In this document: positions 53,865 to 63,594 of the stretch, piece by piece | How the letters are laid out: each line of letters starts with the position of its first letter | Position numbering within the stretch: the stretch's first letter is position 1 | Assembly: GCF_000520995.1 (NCBI RefSeq) | Contig: NZ_JACA01000048.1 | Location: 1-64,000 of the forward strand | Direction: 5' to 3' | Length of the DNA stretch: 64,000 nt | From: Aquimarina macrocephali JAMB N27 | GTDB taxonomy: Bacteria > Bacteroidota > Bacteroidia > Flavobacteriales > Flavobacteriaceae | The notes under the pieces: model-generated | Seen by the model: only the letters and a program-made list of their open reading frames with translations | Databases searched by the model: none | Told to the model about the DNA's origin: nothing | Translations under genes and position numbers: made by a program

Positions 53865-53917
53865 ACTAATTATTTTTACTTAATTAAACATTCCTTTTCC
53901 TATATAAAATAGGGGTG

Positions 53918-53947
53918 CAAATGTACAATTATATATTTATATAGCAA
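53918..53947 (-). promoter_or_regulatory. Promoter of rplM-rpsI
   Basis: On the minus strand TTG (53947-53945), 19 nt, TACATTTG (53925-53918). This fits the Bacteroidota consensus fully. Confidence 0.75.
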
Positions 53948-54145
53948 ACAGGTAGTAGATATTATTTTTAAAGTATGATTCATTGGTTTTCAGCTATATT
54001 AATGTAATAAGGAGTTGTCTTGTTTGTTTTGTGCTCTGTAATCACCTTCTCTTGTTAATTTTTTACTAAAAAACAGCATAAAGTGTGACAAACTAAAATA
54101 ATTTCTGTCATCTTAGTTATATCAATCATCAAACTTCTAATCATC

Positions 54146-56839
54146 ATGAAATGTTATGCCTATTTATTGGTACTCTTTTTGTTTCCTATTATTGCCATTG
54201 CGCAAGATTCTACTAGTACTGTTAAAAAACGAATTTATACTACAAAACCACTTAATAATGGCGAAACACCAACAATTAATGGTCTGATTGATGAACCTGG
54301 TTGGGATGTAGTAGAATGGACTAGTGATTTTATTGAAAATCAACCTGATGAAAATACACCTCCAAGTCAAGAAACTAAATTCAAAATTGTATATGATCAG
54401 AAATATCTATACGTAGCATATCGATGTTATGATACCGAACCAGATAAAATAGAAAAACGACTATCAAGAAGAGATGGTTTTGCAGGAGATCGTATTACAC
54501 TTATCCTGGATACGTATCACGATAAAAGAACTGCTTTTTCTTTTACTATAACTGCTGCTGGAGTGAAAGGGGATGAGTTTGTTTCGCGAAATGGTGATAA
54601 CTGGGATAGTAGCTGGAATCCAATATGGTATGCTGCAAGTAATATAGATGATGAAGGGTGGACAGCAGAAATAAAAATTCCTTTAAGCCAGGTGAAATTT
54701 GGTAAAAGCAAAGAACAGGTATGGGGATTGCAAGTAAACAGACTACTTTTTCGAAAAGATGAACGATCTGTATGGCAACGTATCCCTAGAGATGCCTCTG
54801 GATTTGTAAGTGAATTTGGAGAATTACATGGTTTGATTAATATCGAAGCACAAAAACAATTAGAAATCCAGCCATTTGCAGTAACACAATTTGATACGTA
54901 TCCCGAGGAAAAAGGAAACCCGTTTAGAGATGGTGAAGATTTTAAATTGAATGGAGGGTTAGATGCAAAAATCGGAATCACAAATGATCTAACTTTGGAT
55001 CTAACTGTAAATCCTGATTTTGGCCAGGTCGAAGCTGATCCTGCAGCTATAGCATTAGATGGATTTCAGATTTTCTTTAGAGAACAACGACCTTTTTTTG
55101 TAGAAAATAAAAATATTTTTGATTACCGTTTTGCCAATAACCAGGATAATTTATTTTATTCTCGTAGAATTGGAAGAAGCCCGCAAGGGTCAATTTCAGG
55201 AATTGATAATGAGTTTATAGATAAGCCCACTAATACTACAATTCTTGGAGCTGCAAAGTTTAGCGGAAAAACCAAAGATGGATGGTCTATCGGTATTTTG
55301 GAGAGTGTAACTTCTAGAGAAATTGCCAAAATTGAAGATGAGAATGGAAATAAAAGAGAAGCTATTGTAGAGCCATTAACTAATTATATGGTAGGTAGGG
55401 TACAAAAGGACTTTAATCAGCGTAACTCATTTATTGGCGGAATTATAACAGCTACGAATCGAAATCTTGGAGACACTTTTGATATAGATGAGGATGATCC
55501 AAATACAGATGAAACATCAGAAGTAGCAGGAACAAGAGAAAATAATCTTAATCTTCTTCGGAAATCTGCATACACAGCAGGATTAGATTTTAGACATAAC
55601 TGGAAAGATAGAAAGTATTTTGTAGAAGGTAATATCGTAGCTAGTCATGTAGAAGGTTCTGAAGAAGCTATCGAAAATACTCAGAATTCACTCACACATC
55701 TTTTTCAACGTATTGATGCAGATCATGTAAACTTAGACCCTAATCGTACTTCACTTACCGGAACTGGTGGTAAACTTAGAGGAGGGAAATCCGGAGGCGG
55801 AAATTGGAGATATGGGGGAGGAATTTATTGGCGTTCTCCAGAATTAGAATTAAATGATATCGGTTTTTTACGACAAGCAGATGATATTAGACAATTTGCA
55901 AACCTTCGTTATCTCTTTTTGAAACCTACCAAATTTTATAGAAGAGCTAATCTTAGATTTAACCAATCATCAGCATTTGATTTCGAAGGTAACTATAATC
56001 GTATTGAATACGTTTTAGGAGGAAATATTGATTATAAGAATAATTGGTGGACCGAGGTAGAAATGATTCATAAACCTCGAATTTTTACCAATACAGTTCT
56101 GCGTGGTGGTCCTCGTTGGAGATTCTCTGAAGAAAATATAGGAGTGTTGTTTTTTGGGTCAGATCAAAGAAAGAAATTTAATTTTACCGTCGGTCATGTA
56201 AATTCATGGACGAAGCAGAATAATTTTTCTTTCAAAAGATACGTGTTAAGACTTAGGTATCAGCCATTTAATTCGTTTAGTATGTCTATAAATCCAGAAT
56301 TTGTACGACGCCGTAGTAAAACACAATATGTTACCGATGTCGATTTTAATGATACGCCGAGATATATAACCGCTAACATTGATCAACAAACTCTAAGTGC
56401 GAGTATACGATTAAATTATAGTATTAATCCGAACCTTACGATTCAATATTATGGGCAACCGTTTATATCTCGAGGAAGGTATACAGATTTCAATAGTGTT
56501 AATAATCCAATTGCAAAAGATCTTAACCAACGTGTAACATGGTATGATCAGGATCAGATTTCGTTTGCAGATGATGAGTATTCTGTAGATGAAGATAGAG
56601 ATGGTAATGTAGATTATACTATTGATAATCCTGATTTTGCATTTGTTCAGTTTCGTTCTAATCTAGTGTTGCGTTGGGAATATATTCCTGGTTCTGAAAT
56701 ATTTTTAGTTTGGTCACAAGGTGTTACCGGAGATGGAAATGCTTCTGATGACCTATTTAAAAGTTTAGATAATCAGATTCTGAATCAGCAGCCAGAGAAC
56801 ACATTTTTAATCAAAGCAACATATCGCTTTGTATTGTAA
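54146..56839 (+). CDS. DUF5916 outer-membrane protein with CBM9-like domain
   Basis: 897 residues. Signal peptide MKCYAYLLVLFLFPIIAIAQ. Residues about 35-230 resemble a family 9 carbohydrate-binding module (PTINGLIDEPGWDVVEWTSD, KFKIVYDQKYLYVAYRCYDTEPD, WTAEIKIPLSQVKFG). From about residue 240 the DUF5916 barrel begins (GLDAKIGITNDLTLDLTVNP, DFGQVEADPA, IFFREQRPFFVENKNIFDY), and it ends in a typical YRFVL barrel terminus. Proteins of this type are common in Bacteroidota near metabolic or uptake genes; the substrate is unknown. Confidence 0.9.
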   Translation: MKCYAYLLVLFLFPIIAIAQDSTSTVKKRIYTTKPLNNGETPTINGLIDEPGWDVVEWTSDFIENQPDENTPPSQETKFKIVYDQKYLYVAYRCYDTEPDKIEKRLSRRDGFAGDRITLILDTYHDKRTAFSFTITAAGVKGDEFVSRNGDNWDSSWNPIWYAASNIDDEGWTAEIKIPLSQVKFGKSKEQVWGLQVNRLLFRKDERSVWQRIPRDASGFVSEFGELHGLINIEAQKQLEIQPFAVTQFDTYPEEKGNPFRDGEDFKLNGGLDAKIGITNDLTLDLTVNPDFGQVEADPAAIALDGFQIFFREQRPFFVENKNIFDYRFANNQDNLFYSRRIGRSPQGSISGIDNEFIDKPTNTTILGAAKFSGKTKDGWSIGILESVTSREIAKIEDENGNKREAIVEPLTNYMVGRVQKDFNQRNSFIGGIITATNRNLGDTFDIDEDDPNTDETSEVAGTRENNLNLLRKSAYTAGLDFRHNWKDRKYFVEGNIVASHVEGSEEAIENTQNSLTHLFQRIDADHVNLDPNRTSLTGTGGKLRGGKSGGGNWRYGGGIYWRSPELELNDIGFLRQADDIRQFANLRYLFLKPTKFYRRANLRFNQSSAFDFEGNYNRIEYVLGGNIDYKNNWWTEVEMIHKPRIFTNTVLRGGPRWRFSEENIGVLFFGSDQRKKFNFTVGHVNSWTKQNNFSFKRYVLRLRYQPFNSFSMSINPEFVRRRSKTQYVTDVDFNDTPRYITANIDQQTLSASIRLNYSINPNLTIQYYGQPFISRGRYTDFNSVNNPIAKDLNQRVTWYDQDQISFADDEYSVDEDRDGNVDYTIDNPDFAFVQFRSNLVLRWEYIPGSEIFLVWSQGVTGDGNASDDLFKSLDNQILNQQPENTFLIKATYRFVL

Positions 56840-56909
56840 AGTTTCTGAAAAAGTTTTTATACAATAAATAATATTAAACGTATTTTGCGACAATATAGAA
56901 TGTCGTAAT

Positions 56910-58106
56910 ATGAAGTATTTTTATGTTGTATTAACTCTGGTTTTTTTAGTGGCTTGTACTACCTCAAAACCTAAAGAAAGAGTTGTTGTATTTGATGAGA
57001 AACCAGAAGTGTCAAAAAAGGACTCTATATCTTTCTTTTTAGAGCACTATGAAAAGTTTTTTGCTACTAATTTTAATGTTTCAGAATGTCCTGGAGCAGC
57101 AGTTGTGGTGGTTAAAGGTGATGCTGTTATTTATAAAAAGGGCTTTGGGGTAAAAGAAATTCATACACAAGATTCTGTAGATGTAAATACAGTCTTTAGA
57201 ATCGCAAGCTTATCCAAGGGCGTGACAGCTGTTTTGGCAGGAAATTTAGTAGATCGTGATGAATTACAATGGGATCAAAAAGTTAGAGAATCAGTAAAAA
57301 CATTTAGTTTAAGAAATAGTGAACAGGCAGATCGACTTAAAGTAAATCATTTATTATCACATACAACAGGACTTTACCCTTATACATATACCAAGCTTAT
57401 ACAAAAAGGATGGTCTTTAGAACAAATTATCAAAAATTTTAAAAGAAAAGGAGTTGTATCTAAAGAAGGCGTTGATTATGAATATCAAAATGCAATATTT
57501 TCGGTTATTGAAAAAATAATGGAAAACCAAACCGAAAAATCGTTTGAAACTCTTCTTAAGGAGAGAATATTTGACCCGGCAGGGATGCGTACTGCATCAA
57601 GTACATATTCGGCAATAAAAAAGAATGATAATGTAGCTTTACCACATAAATATAATCATTATTCAAACAAATACAGGGTTACAGAGATTCATAAAAATTA
57701 TTATAATGTAGCTGCTGCAGGAGGGATTAATGCGTCAATCTCTGATATGGGAGAGTATTTAAAGGTATTGTTGGGATATCGTCCAGATGTTATATCAAAA
57801 GAAAGTTTGAGTGATATTTTTAATCCTATTATTTGTACTAGTGATGAAGATACCTATGTTAATCTGTGGGATGGAGTAACAGATTCATACTATGCAAAAG
57901 GTTGGCGAGTTTTGGATTATAGAGGCAGAAGAATAATGTATCATGGTGGCAATGTAAATCAATATAAAACACAATTGTTAATTGATCCAGATAATAACAT
58001 TGGTGTTTGTGTGTTATTTAATGGTCCCAATCCATTTAATGGACCGGTGATCCCTACTTTTTTAAATTATTATGATTTTTATAAAGAAATAGGTCAAAAT
58101 CAATAG
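56910..58106 (+). CDS. Beta-lactamase-fold serine hydrolase lipoprotein
   Basis: 398 residues. The lipobox LVAC sits after MKYFYVVLTLVF, so it is lipid-anchored. The class C beta-lactamase/esterase motifs are present: the nucleophile in RIASLSKGVTAVLAG (SLSK), the YxN element in DYEYQNAIFS, and the HGG triad in MYHGGNVNQYK. These enzymes hydrolyse esters, amides or cell-wall peptides; true beta-lactamase activity is not implied. A small hairpin (56888-56905) precedes the start. Confidence 0.9.
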   Translation: MKYFYVVLTLVFLVACTTSKPKERVVVFDEKPEVSKKDSISFFLEHYEKFFATNFNVSECPGAAVVVVKGDAVIYKKGFGVKEIHTQDSVDVNTVFRIASLSKGVTAVLAGNLVDRDELQWDQKVRESVKTFSLRNSEQADRLKVNHLLSHTTGLYPYTYTKLIQKGWSLEQIIKNFKRKGVVSKEGVDYEYQNAIFSVIEKIMENQTEKSFETLLKERIFDPAGMRTASSTYSAIKKNDNVALPHKYNHYSNKYRVTEIHKNYYNVAAAGGINASISDMGEYLKVLLGYRPDVISKESLSDIFNPIICTSDEDTYVNLWDGVTDSYYAKGWRVLDYRGRRIMYHGGNVNQYKTQLLIDPDNNIGVCVLFNGPNPFNGPVIPTFLNYYDFYKEIGQNQ

Positions 58107-58155
58107 GTGAAATGATCTTTAGTTTTGACCGGCTTAACTTTTAATATTTGCTGAA

Positions 58156-58671
58156 ATGAACTTAAAAATTTTATTTTTTTTAGCTGTATTTGGACTTTTA
58201 TTCGCATCCTGCTCTTCTAATGATGATTCTGGGGATGTAAAGCTTCCGATATTTGGCACTTACAAATTAGTTACATATACTACTAATCCCGCTTCGGATA
58301 TCAATAATGACGGAACAGCATCAGAGAATCAAACATCAGAGACCGATTGCCATGATAGCTCTTTTCTTACTTTAAATGATGATAATACATTTAAAGGAAA
58401 GCTTACTTTTCTTGAGTTGAAATCAGATACCAATGGGATGGAAACACAAAATATAGAATGCTTTTCAGAAGGTATAACCGGAACTTTTGTGCTTGAAAAT
58501 GAAACTGTAACATTATCATATACATTTGACGAAGTAGATAAAACCTTAGTGCTAACATTGGTAAATAATCAAATGACTTCTAAAACGATGGATATTGATT
58601 TATTGACTAGAGATGATAGTAATACTTTGGTTTTTGTTGATGCTACTCTAATATTGATTTTTGAAAAATAA
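58156..58671 (+). CDS. Lipocalin-like lipoprotein
   Basis: 171 residues. Signal peptide ending at the lipobox FASC (residue about 19). The mature part has an IFGTYKLVTYTTNP start, a SSFLTLNDDNTFKGKLTF strand pair and TGTFVLENETVTLSYTFD, matching the lipocalin-like (DUF) lipoproteins of Bacteroidota. Asp/Asn-rich loops (DINNDGTASENQTSETDCH) could bind calcium. Ligand unknown. It lies 49 bp after the hydrolase gene. Confidence 0.78.
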   Translation: MNLKILFFLAVFGLLFASCSSNDDSGDVKLPIFGTYKLVTYTTNPASDINNDGTASENQTSETDCHDSSFLTLNDDNTFKGKLTFLELKSDTNGMETQNIECFSEGITGTFVLENETVTLSYTFDEVDKTLVLTLVNNQMTSKTMDIDLLTRDDSNTLVFVDATLILIFEK

Positions 58672-58680
58672 AATAAGTAA

Positions 58681-58727
58681 AACAAAGAATCCCTACAGGT
58701 TGCCAATACCTGTAGGGATTCTTTGTT
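58681..58727. terminator. 20-bp perfect bidirectional terminator
   Basis: AACAAAGAATCCCTACAGGT (58681-58700) pairs with ACCTGTAGGGATTCTTTGTT (58708-58727) around a 7-nt loop, between the convergent lipoprotein and polA genes. Confidence 0.92.
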
Positions 58728-58752
58728 TTATTTTGAATTTTCTACACTGTTT

Positions 58753-61581
58753 TTAATGAGCTTCTAGCCAGTTGTTACCTAATCCAAGATCCACATCTAA
58801 TGGCACCTCTAAAGTATAGGCATTTTCCATTTCGGTTTTGATTAAGGTTTTGATAGTTTCTAATTCAGGTTTAAAAACATCAAATACCAATTCATCATGA
58901 ACCTGAAGTAACATTTTGGTCTTGTAGTTTCCTTCTTTCAGTTTTTTATGAATATTGATCATTGCGATCTTGATAATATCAGCTGCACTTCCTTGAATAG
59001 GAGCATTTACTGCATTTCGTTCTGCTGCACCACGAACAATTGCATTAGCAGAGTTAATGTCTTTTAGATATCGGCGTCTTCCTAAAACTGTTTGTACATA
59101 ACCATTTTCTCTAGCAAAATCTACTTGCTCACTCATATAGTTACGTAGCTTTGGATAGGTTTTGTAATACGTATCGATTAATTCTTTGGCTTCACTTCTC
59201 GAAAGACTGGTTTGATTACTTAATCCAAAAGCCGAAACACCATAAATAATACCAAAGTTTACCGTTTTGGCATTACCACGTTGCTCTCTGCTAACATCTT
59301 CTATAGGAACATTGAACACTTTTGCAGCTGTCGAAGCGTGGATATCTTCTCCATTTTTAAAAGCCTCAATCATGGTCTCTTCTTTACTTAAAGCAGCAAT
59401 GATCCTTAATTCTATCTGAGAATAATCTGCCGCTAGTAGTGTGTGTTCTTCATTTCTGGGAACAAATGCTTTTCTTACTTGTCTTCCTCTTTCTGTACGA
59501 ATAGGGATGTTCTGTAAATTAGGATTATTAGAACTTAGACGTCCAGTAGCAGCCACTGTCTGCATATAATCTGTATGAACACGCCCGGTATTTTCATCAA
59601 CCTGTGCTGGTAATGCATCAACATAGGTGCTTTTTAATTTAGACAAACCACGAAAATCTAATATATCTTGAATAATCTCATGATCCTTTGCTAAGTAAGA
59701 TAATACATCCTCTGCAGTAGAATATTGCCCTGTCTTTGTCTTTTTGGGTTTATCTACCAATTTCATTTTTTCAAATAATATAACACCCAGTTGTTTTGGT
59801 GAAGCAATATTAAACTCTTCTCCAGCTGCTGTATAAATCTTTTGCTCTAAAGTTTTAACATCGCTATCTAGTTCTTCAGAAAGAGATTGTAAAAAATCTT
59901 TATCCAGATTAATCCCTTCGACTTCCATATCTGCTAGAACTCTTAGTAACGGAATTTCAATATCCTTAAACAAAGAAACCGTTTTAGCTTCGGTAAGTTC
60001 TGGTGCAAAATGTTCTTTTAGCTGAAAAGTAATATCTGCATCTTCTACGGCGTATTCGGTTTGTTTGTCAATTGGTACTTGTCTGAAGGATAGCTGGTTT
60101 TTACCTTTTTTACCGATTAATTCGGTAATAGAAACCGGGGTGTAATTAAGATAAGTTTCGGCAAGCACATCCATATTATGCCTCATATCAGGATTAATAA
60201 GATAATGTGCCAGCATCGTATCAAATAGTGTTCCTTTGACTTCGATGTTATATTTTGCTAGAACTTTGATATCATATTTTAGATTCTGGCCAATTTTTGT
60301 AATATGTTCGGCTTCAAAAAAAGGTCGTAGTTGTTCGATCAGCTCTTGTGCCTCGTTACGATCTTCGGGAAAAGGAATATAAAAACCTTTTCCTGCTTCC
60401 CAGGAAAAAGCAACCCCTACCAATTCTGCGGTTAATGGATTAAGACCTGTGGTTTCAGTATCAAAACAAACATTCTCTTGTTTTAATAAATTTTGAAGGA
60501 ATAATTTCATTGCCATTCCCGGAGCAATACTTTGATAAAAATGCTCGGTATTAGCAATTGTTTTTCTACTGGAGAAAGAAACGGCTTCACCAGATTCCTC
60601 GGCTTCGCCAAATAATGAAAATTGACCTGCTCCAGCTTGTGTTGTTTTCTTTTTTGTAGCAGAACTGCTTGCAGTTTGGGCAGATGTAGTTGTTGCTTCT
60701 CCCGAAAAAATCTTAACAAATTGATCCGCAAGTCTTCTAAACTCTAACTCTTCAAAAATCGTATGTACTTTTTGTGCATCAGGTTTTGTAAGTTCATAAT
60801 CATCGGCATTAAAGGTTACATCACAATCTAAAATAATGGTTGCAAGTTTTTTAGAAAGAAGGCCTAATTCTGCATTTGCTTCTACTTTTTCTTTCATTTT
60901 GCCTTTTAGCTTATCAGTATTAGCTAATAAGCCTTCCATAGAACCGTATTCTGCAAGAAATTTTTTAGCAGTCTTGTCACCAACACCTGGTAGTCCGGGG
61001 ATATTATCAACAGCATCCCCCATCATACCGAGGTAATCAATAACTTGCTCTGGTCGTTCTATTTCAAACCTCTTTTGTACCTCTGGTATCCCCCAGATTT
61101 CGATTCCATTTCCCATTCTGGCAGGGCGATACATAAAAATATTCTCAGAAACTAATTGTGCATAATCCTTATCAGGAGTAACCATATAGGTTTGATATCC
61201 TTCTTTTTCAGCTTGTTTGGCGATAGTACCAATTAAATCATCAGCTTCGACACCAGCTCTTTCTATAATTGGAATGTGCATAGCTTTTAATATTTCCTGA
61301 ATTATGGGTACAGCTATTTTAATGGCTTCAGGAGTTTCATCGCGATTGGCTTTATACTCAGGAAAAATTTCTAATCGATCTTTACTTCCTTGTTTGTCAA
61401 ATGCAACAGCCAAATGATCAGGCTTTTCTCTTTTTATAACATCAAATAAAGAATTTACAAAACCTAAAACTGCAGATGTATCCTGCCCCTTTGAGTTAAT
61501 TCTTGGGTTTTTAATAAGTGCATAGTACCCTCGAAAAATAAGAGCGAAAGCATCCAGAAGAAAAAGACGTTTTTGTGACAT
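58753..61581 (-). CDS. polA: DNA polymerase I
   Basis: 942 residues with all three domains. The 5'-3' exonuclease is at about 1-290 (VEADDLIGTIAKQAEKEG, MMGDAVDNIPGLPGVGDKTA). The 3'-5' exonuclease is at about 340-530 with intact acidic residues (CFDTETTGLNPLTAEL, YAVEDADITF). The polymerase domain has motif A LLAADYSQIELRIIA, motif B AKTVNFGIIYGVSAFGLS and motif C LLQVHDELVFDV. It acts in Okazaki-fragment maturation and DNA repair. Confidence 0.97.
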   Translation of the reverse strand: MSQKRLFLLDAFALIFRGYYALIKNPRINSKGQDTSAVLGFVNSLFDVIKREKPDHLAVAFDKQGSKDRLEIFPEYKANRDETPEAIKIAVPIIQEILKAMHIPIIERAGVEADDLIGTIAKQAEKEGYQTYMVTPDKDYAQLVSENIFMYRPARMGNGIEIWGIPEVQKRFEIERPEQVIDYLGMMGDAVDNIPGLPGVGDKTAKKFLAEYGSMEGLLANTDKLKGKMKEKVEANAELGLLSKKLATIILDCDVTFNADDYELTKPDAQKVHTIFEELEFRRLADQFVKIFSGEATTTSAQTASSSATKKKTTQAGAGQFSLFGEAEESGEAVSFSSRKTIANTEHFYQSIAPGMAMKLFLQNLLKQENVCFDTETTGLNPLTAELVGVAFSWEAGKGFYIPFPEDRNEAQELIEQLRPFFEAEHITKIGQNLKYDIKVLAKYNIEVKGTLFDTMLAHYLINPDMRHNMDVLAETYLNYTPVSITELIGKKGKNQLSFRQVPIDKQTEYAVEDADITFQLKEHFAPELTEAKTVSLFKDIEIPLLRVLADMEVEGINLDKDFLQSLSEELDSDVKTLEQKIYTAAGEEFNIASPKQLGVILFEKMKLVDKPKKTKTGQYSTAEDVLSYLAKDHEIIQDILDFRGLSKLKSTYVDALPAQVDENTGRVHTDYMQTVAATGRLSSNNPNLQNIPIRTERGRQVRKAFVPRNEEHTLLAADYSQIELRIIAALSKEETMIEAFKNGEDIHASTAAKVFNVPIEDVSREQRGNAKTVNFGIIYGVSAFGLSNQTSLSRSEAKELIDTYYKTYPKLRNYMSEQVDFARENGYVQTVLGRRRYLKDINSANAIVRGAAERNAVNAPIQGSAADIIKIAMINIHKKLKEGNYKTKMLLQVHDELVFDVFKPELETIKTLIKTEMENAYTLEVPLDVDLGLGNNWLEAH

Positions 61582-61663
61582 GATGTAAGTTAAATTTTTA
61601 GAAATGCAATATAAAAAGAAGATTAATCAAATTAGTGTCAAAAACTATAATAAATATAAAAAG

Positions 61664-61690
61664 AAATGCCGTCAAAAACTGACGGCATTT
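61664..61690 (-). terminator. Orphan hairpin with minus-strand T-run upstream of polA
   Basis: AAATGCCGTCA pairs with TGACGGCATTT around a 5-nt loop, and on the minus strand is followed by CTTTTTATATTT. No minus-strand gene precedes it within the window (the next upstream gene is on the plus strand), so it may be a polA leader attenuator or the end of a small transcript. A weak box TATATTGC lies between it and polA. Confidence 0.4.
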
Positions 61691-61940
61691 CGCCCCAAAA
61701 TAAAATTGATAACAATGTATCAACTGCTATAAATACGATAGTAAATTTTATATATAGTATATGATTTTTTTAAATTGTAATTAAGCCCTAAAAAGGAATA
61801 TGAAACGAAGTTACAAATAAAAATCTTAGTTCTAAAAGAAATTGTTAAGATTTATGCCGGATAAAGACATGATTTTAACGCTTTTTGGTCACAAAATTTA
61901 TTTATCGTTAATTTTTACTTAAAAAATAGCTGCAAATTAA
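61691..61940. other. Intergenic region before the metallophosphoesterase gene
   Basis: AT-rich with no gene. It contains a weak hairpin near 61709-61722 (TTGATA/TATCAA) and should hold the promoters for the divergent polA and metallophosphoesterase genes. No exact TAnnTTTG box was found. Confidence 0.45.
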
Positions 61941-61955
61941 AAAGGAGGAATAGCT

Positions 61956-63224
61956 TTGTTCAATAATAAAACTGTAAAACAAATTATGCGTTGGTTAATT
62001 CCTATAATTCTATACATACTTATTGAAACTTATGCATATCAAGCCATTCGAACTATAACCAAAAATCAATGGGTGCAAATAGGATATTTGGCATTGTCAT
62101 TACTTATTTTAAGTTATGTGATTTATGTTTTTGCTAATTATGACCGTAGTGTTGGTCCAACTAAGTACACATTACGAGCTAGTGCTCTTTTGTTACTCAC
62201 ATTAGTGCCTAAATTAATTATGGTTTTGTTTTTATTTGGTGAAGATATCATTAGAGTTTGTGTGGCGGGATACAATTATCTTACAAATACTTTTTTTGAA
62301 GGCACAGCCACTCAATATTTTCCAGACCGAAGAAAATTTATAAGTCAATTGGCATTGGGTGTTGCTGCAATACCTCTTGGCGGATTGTTACATGGTATTT
62401 TTAGGGGGAAATATAATTTTAAAGTAATACGTCATGTATTGCATTTTGAAGATCTTCCTGCTGCATTTGATGGGTTTAGGATTACACAAATTTCAGATAT
62501 ACATTCTGGAAGTTTTGATGATGCTACTAAAATTGAATATGCAGTGGATTTAATTAATGAACAAGAAACAGATTTATTATTGTTTACCGGGGATATTGTA
62601 AATACTGTCGCAGAAGAAATGGATGACTGGATAGATACATTTAAGCGTATTAAGACACCTAAGTATGGTAAATATTCTGTTTTAGGAAATCACGATTATG
62701 GAGAATATGTTACCTGGGACAGTCAGGAGGAAAAAGATGCAAATTTTGAAGCAATAAAGGAAGTTCATACTAAAATCGATTTTAATCTGTTACTTAATGA
62801 TAGCACTTTTGTAGAAAAAGATGGTGAACGTATTGCTGTAATAGGAGTGGAGAATTGGGGGCATAATTTTAAGAAAGCTGGTGATTTAACAAAAGCATCT
62901 GAAAAGGTGACCAAAGAAGATTTTAAAGTTTTGTTAAGTCATGACCCTTCACATTGGGAGTATGAAGTAAAGAAGCATTCGGATCATTACCACCTTACGC
63001 TAAGTGGACATACACACGGATTTCAATTTGGGATTGAAATTCCCGGATTTGTACGATGGAGTCCAGTGCAGTATGTATATAAGCAATGGGCAGGTATGTA
63101 TGACGAAATGGGGAGATATCTGAATGTAAATCGAGGTTTTGGGTTTCATGCTTTCCCGGGACGGGTTGGTATATGGCCTGAAATTACAGTTATTGAATTG
63201 AGAAAAGGATCTAAAGATGCTTAA
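61956..63224 (+). CDS. Membrane-bound metallophosphoesterase
   Basis: 422 residues from the TTG at 61956, chosen because a strong Shine-Dalgarno AAGGAGGA (61942-61949) lies at the right distance; the first ATG is 30 bp later at 61986. The N-terminal region has four helices (about 11-30, 36-55, 70-90, 124-145). The phosphoesterase domain has ITQISDIHSG, LLFTGDIVN, VLGNHDYGE, LLSHDPSHW and LSGHTHGFQFG, all five metal-binding blocks. It is of the YkuE/YaeI type (UDP-sugar or lipid-linked pyrophosphate hydrolases); the exact substrate is unknown. Confidence 0.9.
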   Translation: MFNNKTVKQIMRWLIPIILYILIETYAYQAIRTITKNQWVQIGYLALSLLILSYVIYVFANYDRSVGPTKYTLRASALLLLTLVPKLIMVLFLFGEDIIRVCVAGYNYLTNTFFEGTATQYFPDRRKFISQLALGVAAIPLGGLLHGIFRGKYNFKVIRHVLHFEDLPAAFDGFRITQISDIHSGSFDDATKIEYAVDLINEQETDLLLFTGDIVNTVAEEMDDWIDTFKRIKTPKYGKYSVLGNHDYGEYVTWDSQEEKDANFEAIKEVHTKIDFNLLLNDSTFVEKDGERIAVIGVENWGHNFKKAGDLTKASEKVTKEDFKVLLSHDPSHWEYEVKKHSDHYHLTLSGHTHGFQFGIEIPGFVRWSPVQYVYKQWAGMYDEMGRYLNVNRGFGFHAFPGRVGIWPEITVIELRKGSKDA

Positions 63225-63297
63225 TTCACAGAAAGTGTTATATTTACAACTGTTTAATGGCCGATTATAAAAGGCCCAAACATAAAAGTTTTTGAAC

Positions 63298-63594
63298 ATG
63301 TCAAAGTTTGGAGATATAATAGGTATTGAAGTTCCTGTTTTATTAGACTTTTTTACCGAATGGAATGAGCCCTCTCTGGCAATGCATCCTGTATTGAGGG
63401 ATGTAGCAGCAGCACTTGGAGATAAAGGGAAAGTTATAAAGATCGATGTAGATAAGAATGAAGAGTTGGCTACAGCTTTGCGTATTAAAGGGCTTCCTAC
63501 ATTAATGATTTATAAAGAAGGTGAGATGGTTTGGAGACAAAGTGGTGAGCAAGATGCTAATACACTAATAGGTCTCATGAAAGAATATGTTTAG
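63298..63594 (+). CDS. Thioredoxin-fold protein lacking the CxxC active site
   Basis: 98 residues from the ATG at 63298 (a TTG at 63292 is possible). The fold is clear: VPVLLDFFTEWNEPS, VIKIDVDKNEELATALRIKG, then LPTLMIYKEGEMVWRQSGEQ with the cis-Pro loop kept. The active-site motif WCGPC is replaced by WNEPS (residues 22-26), so both redox cysteines are absent and there is no other Cys. It cannot act as a thioredoxin reductant. A structural or chaperone-like role is likely. Its 3' end overlaps the convergent deacetylase gene by 4 bp. Confidence 0.88.
   Translation: MSKFGDIIGIEVPVLLDFFTEWNEPSLAMHPVLRDVAAALGDKGKVIKIDVDKNEELATALRIKGLPTLMIYKEGEMVWRQSGEQDANTLIGLMKEYV

Noticed and set aside
53865-54145. 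Extra small genes between rplM and the DUF5916 gene
   Set aside because: Only the rplM promoter and AT-rich DNA are seen; no frame has a plausible start and coding pattern.
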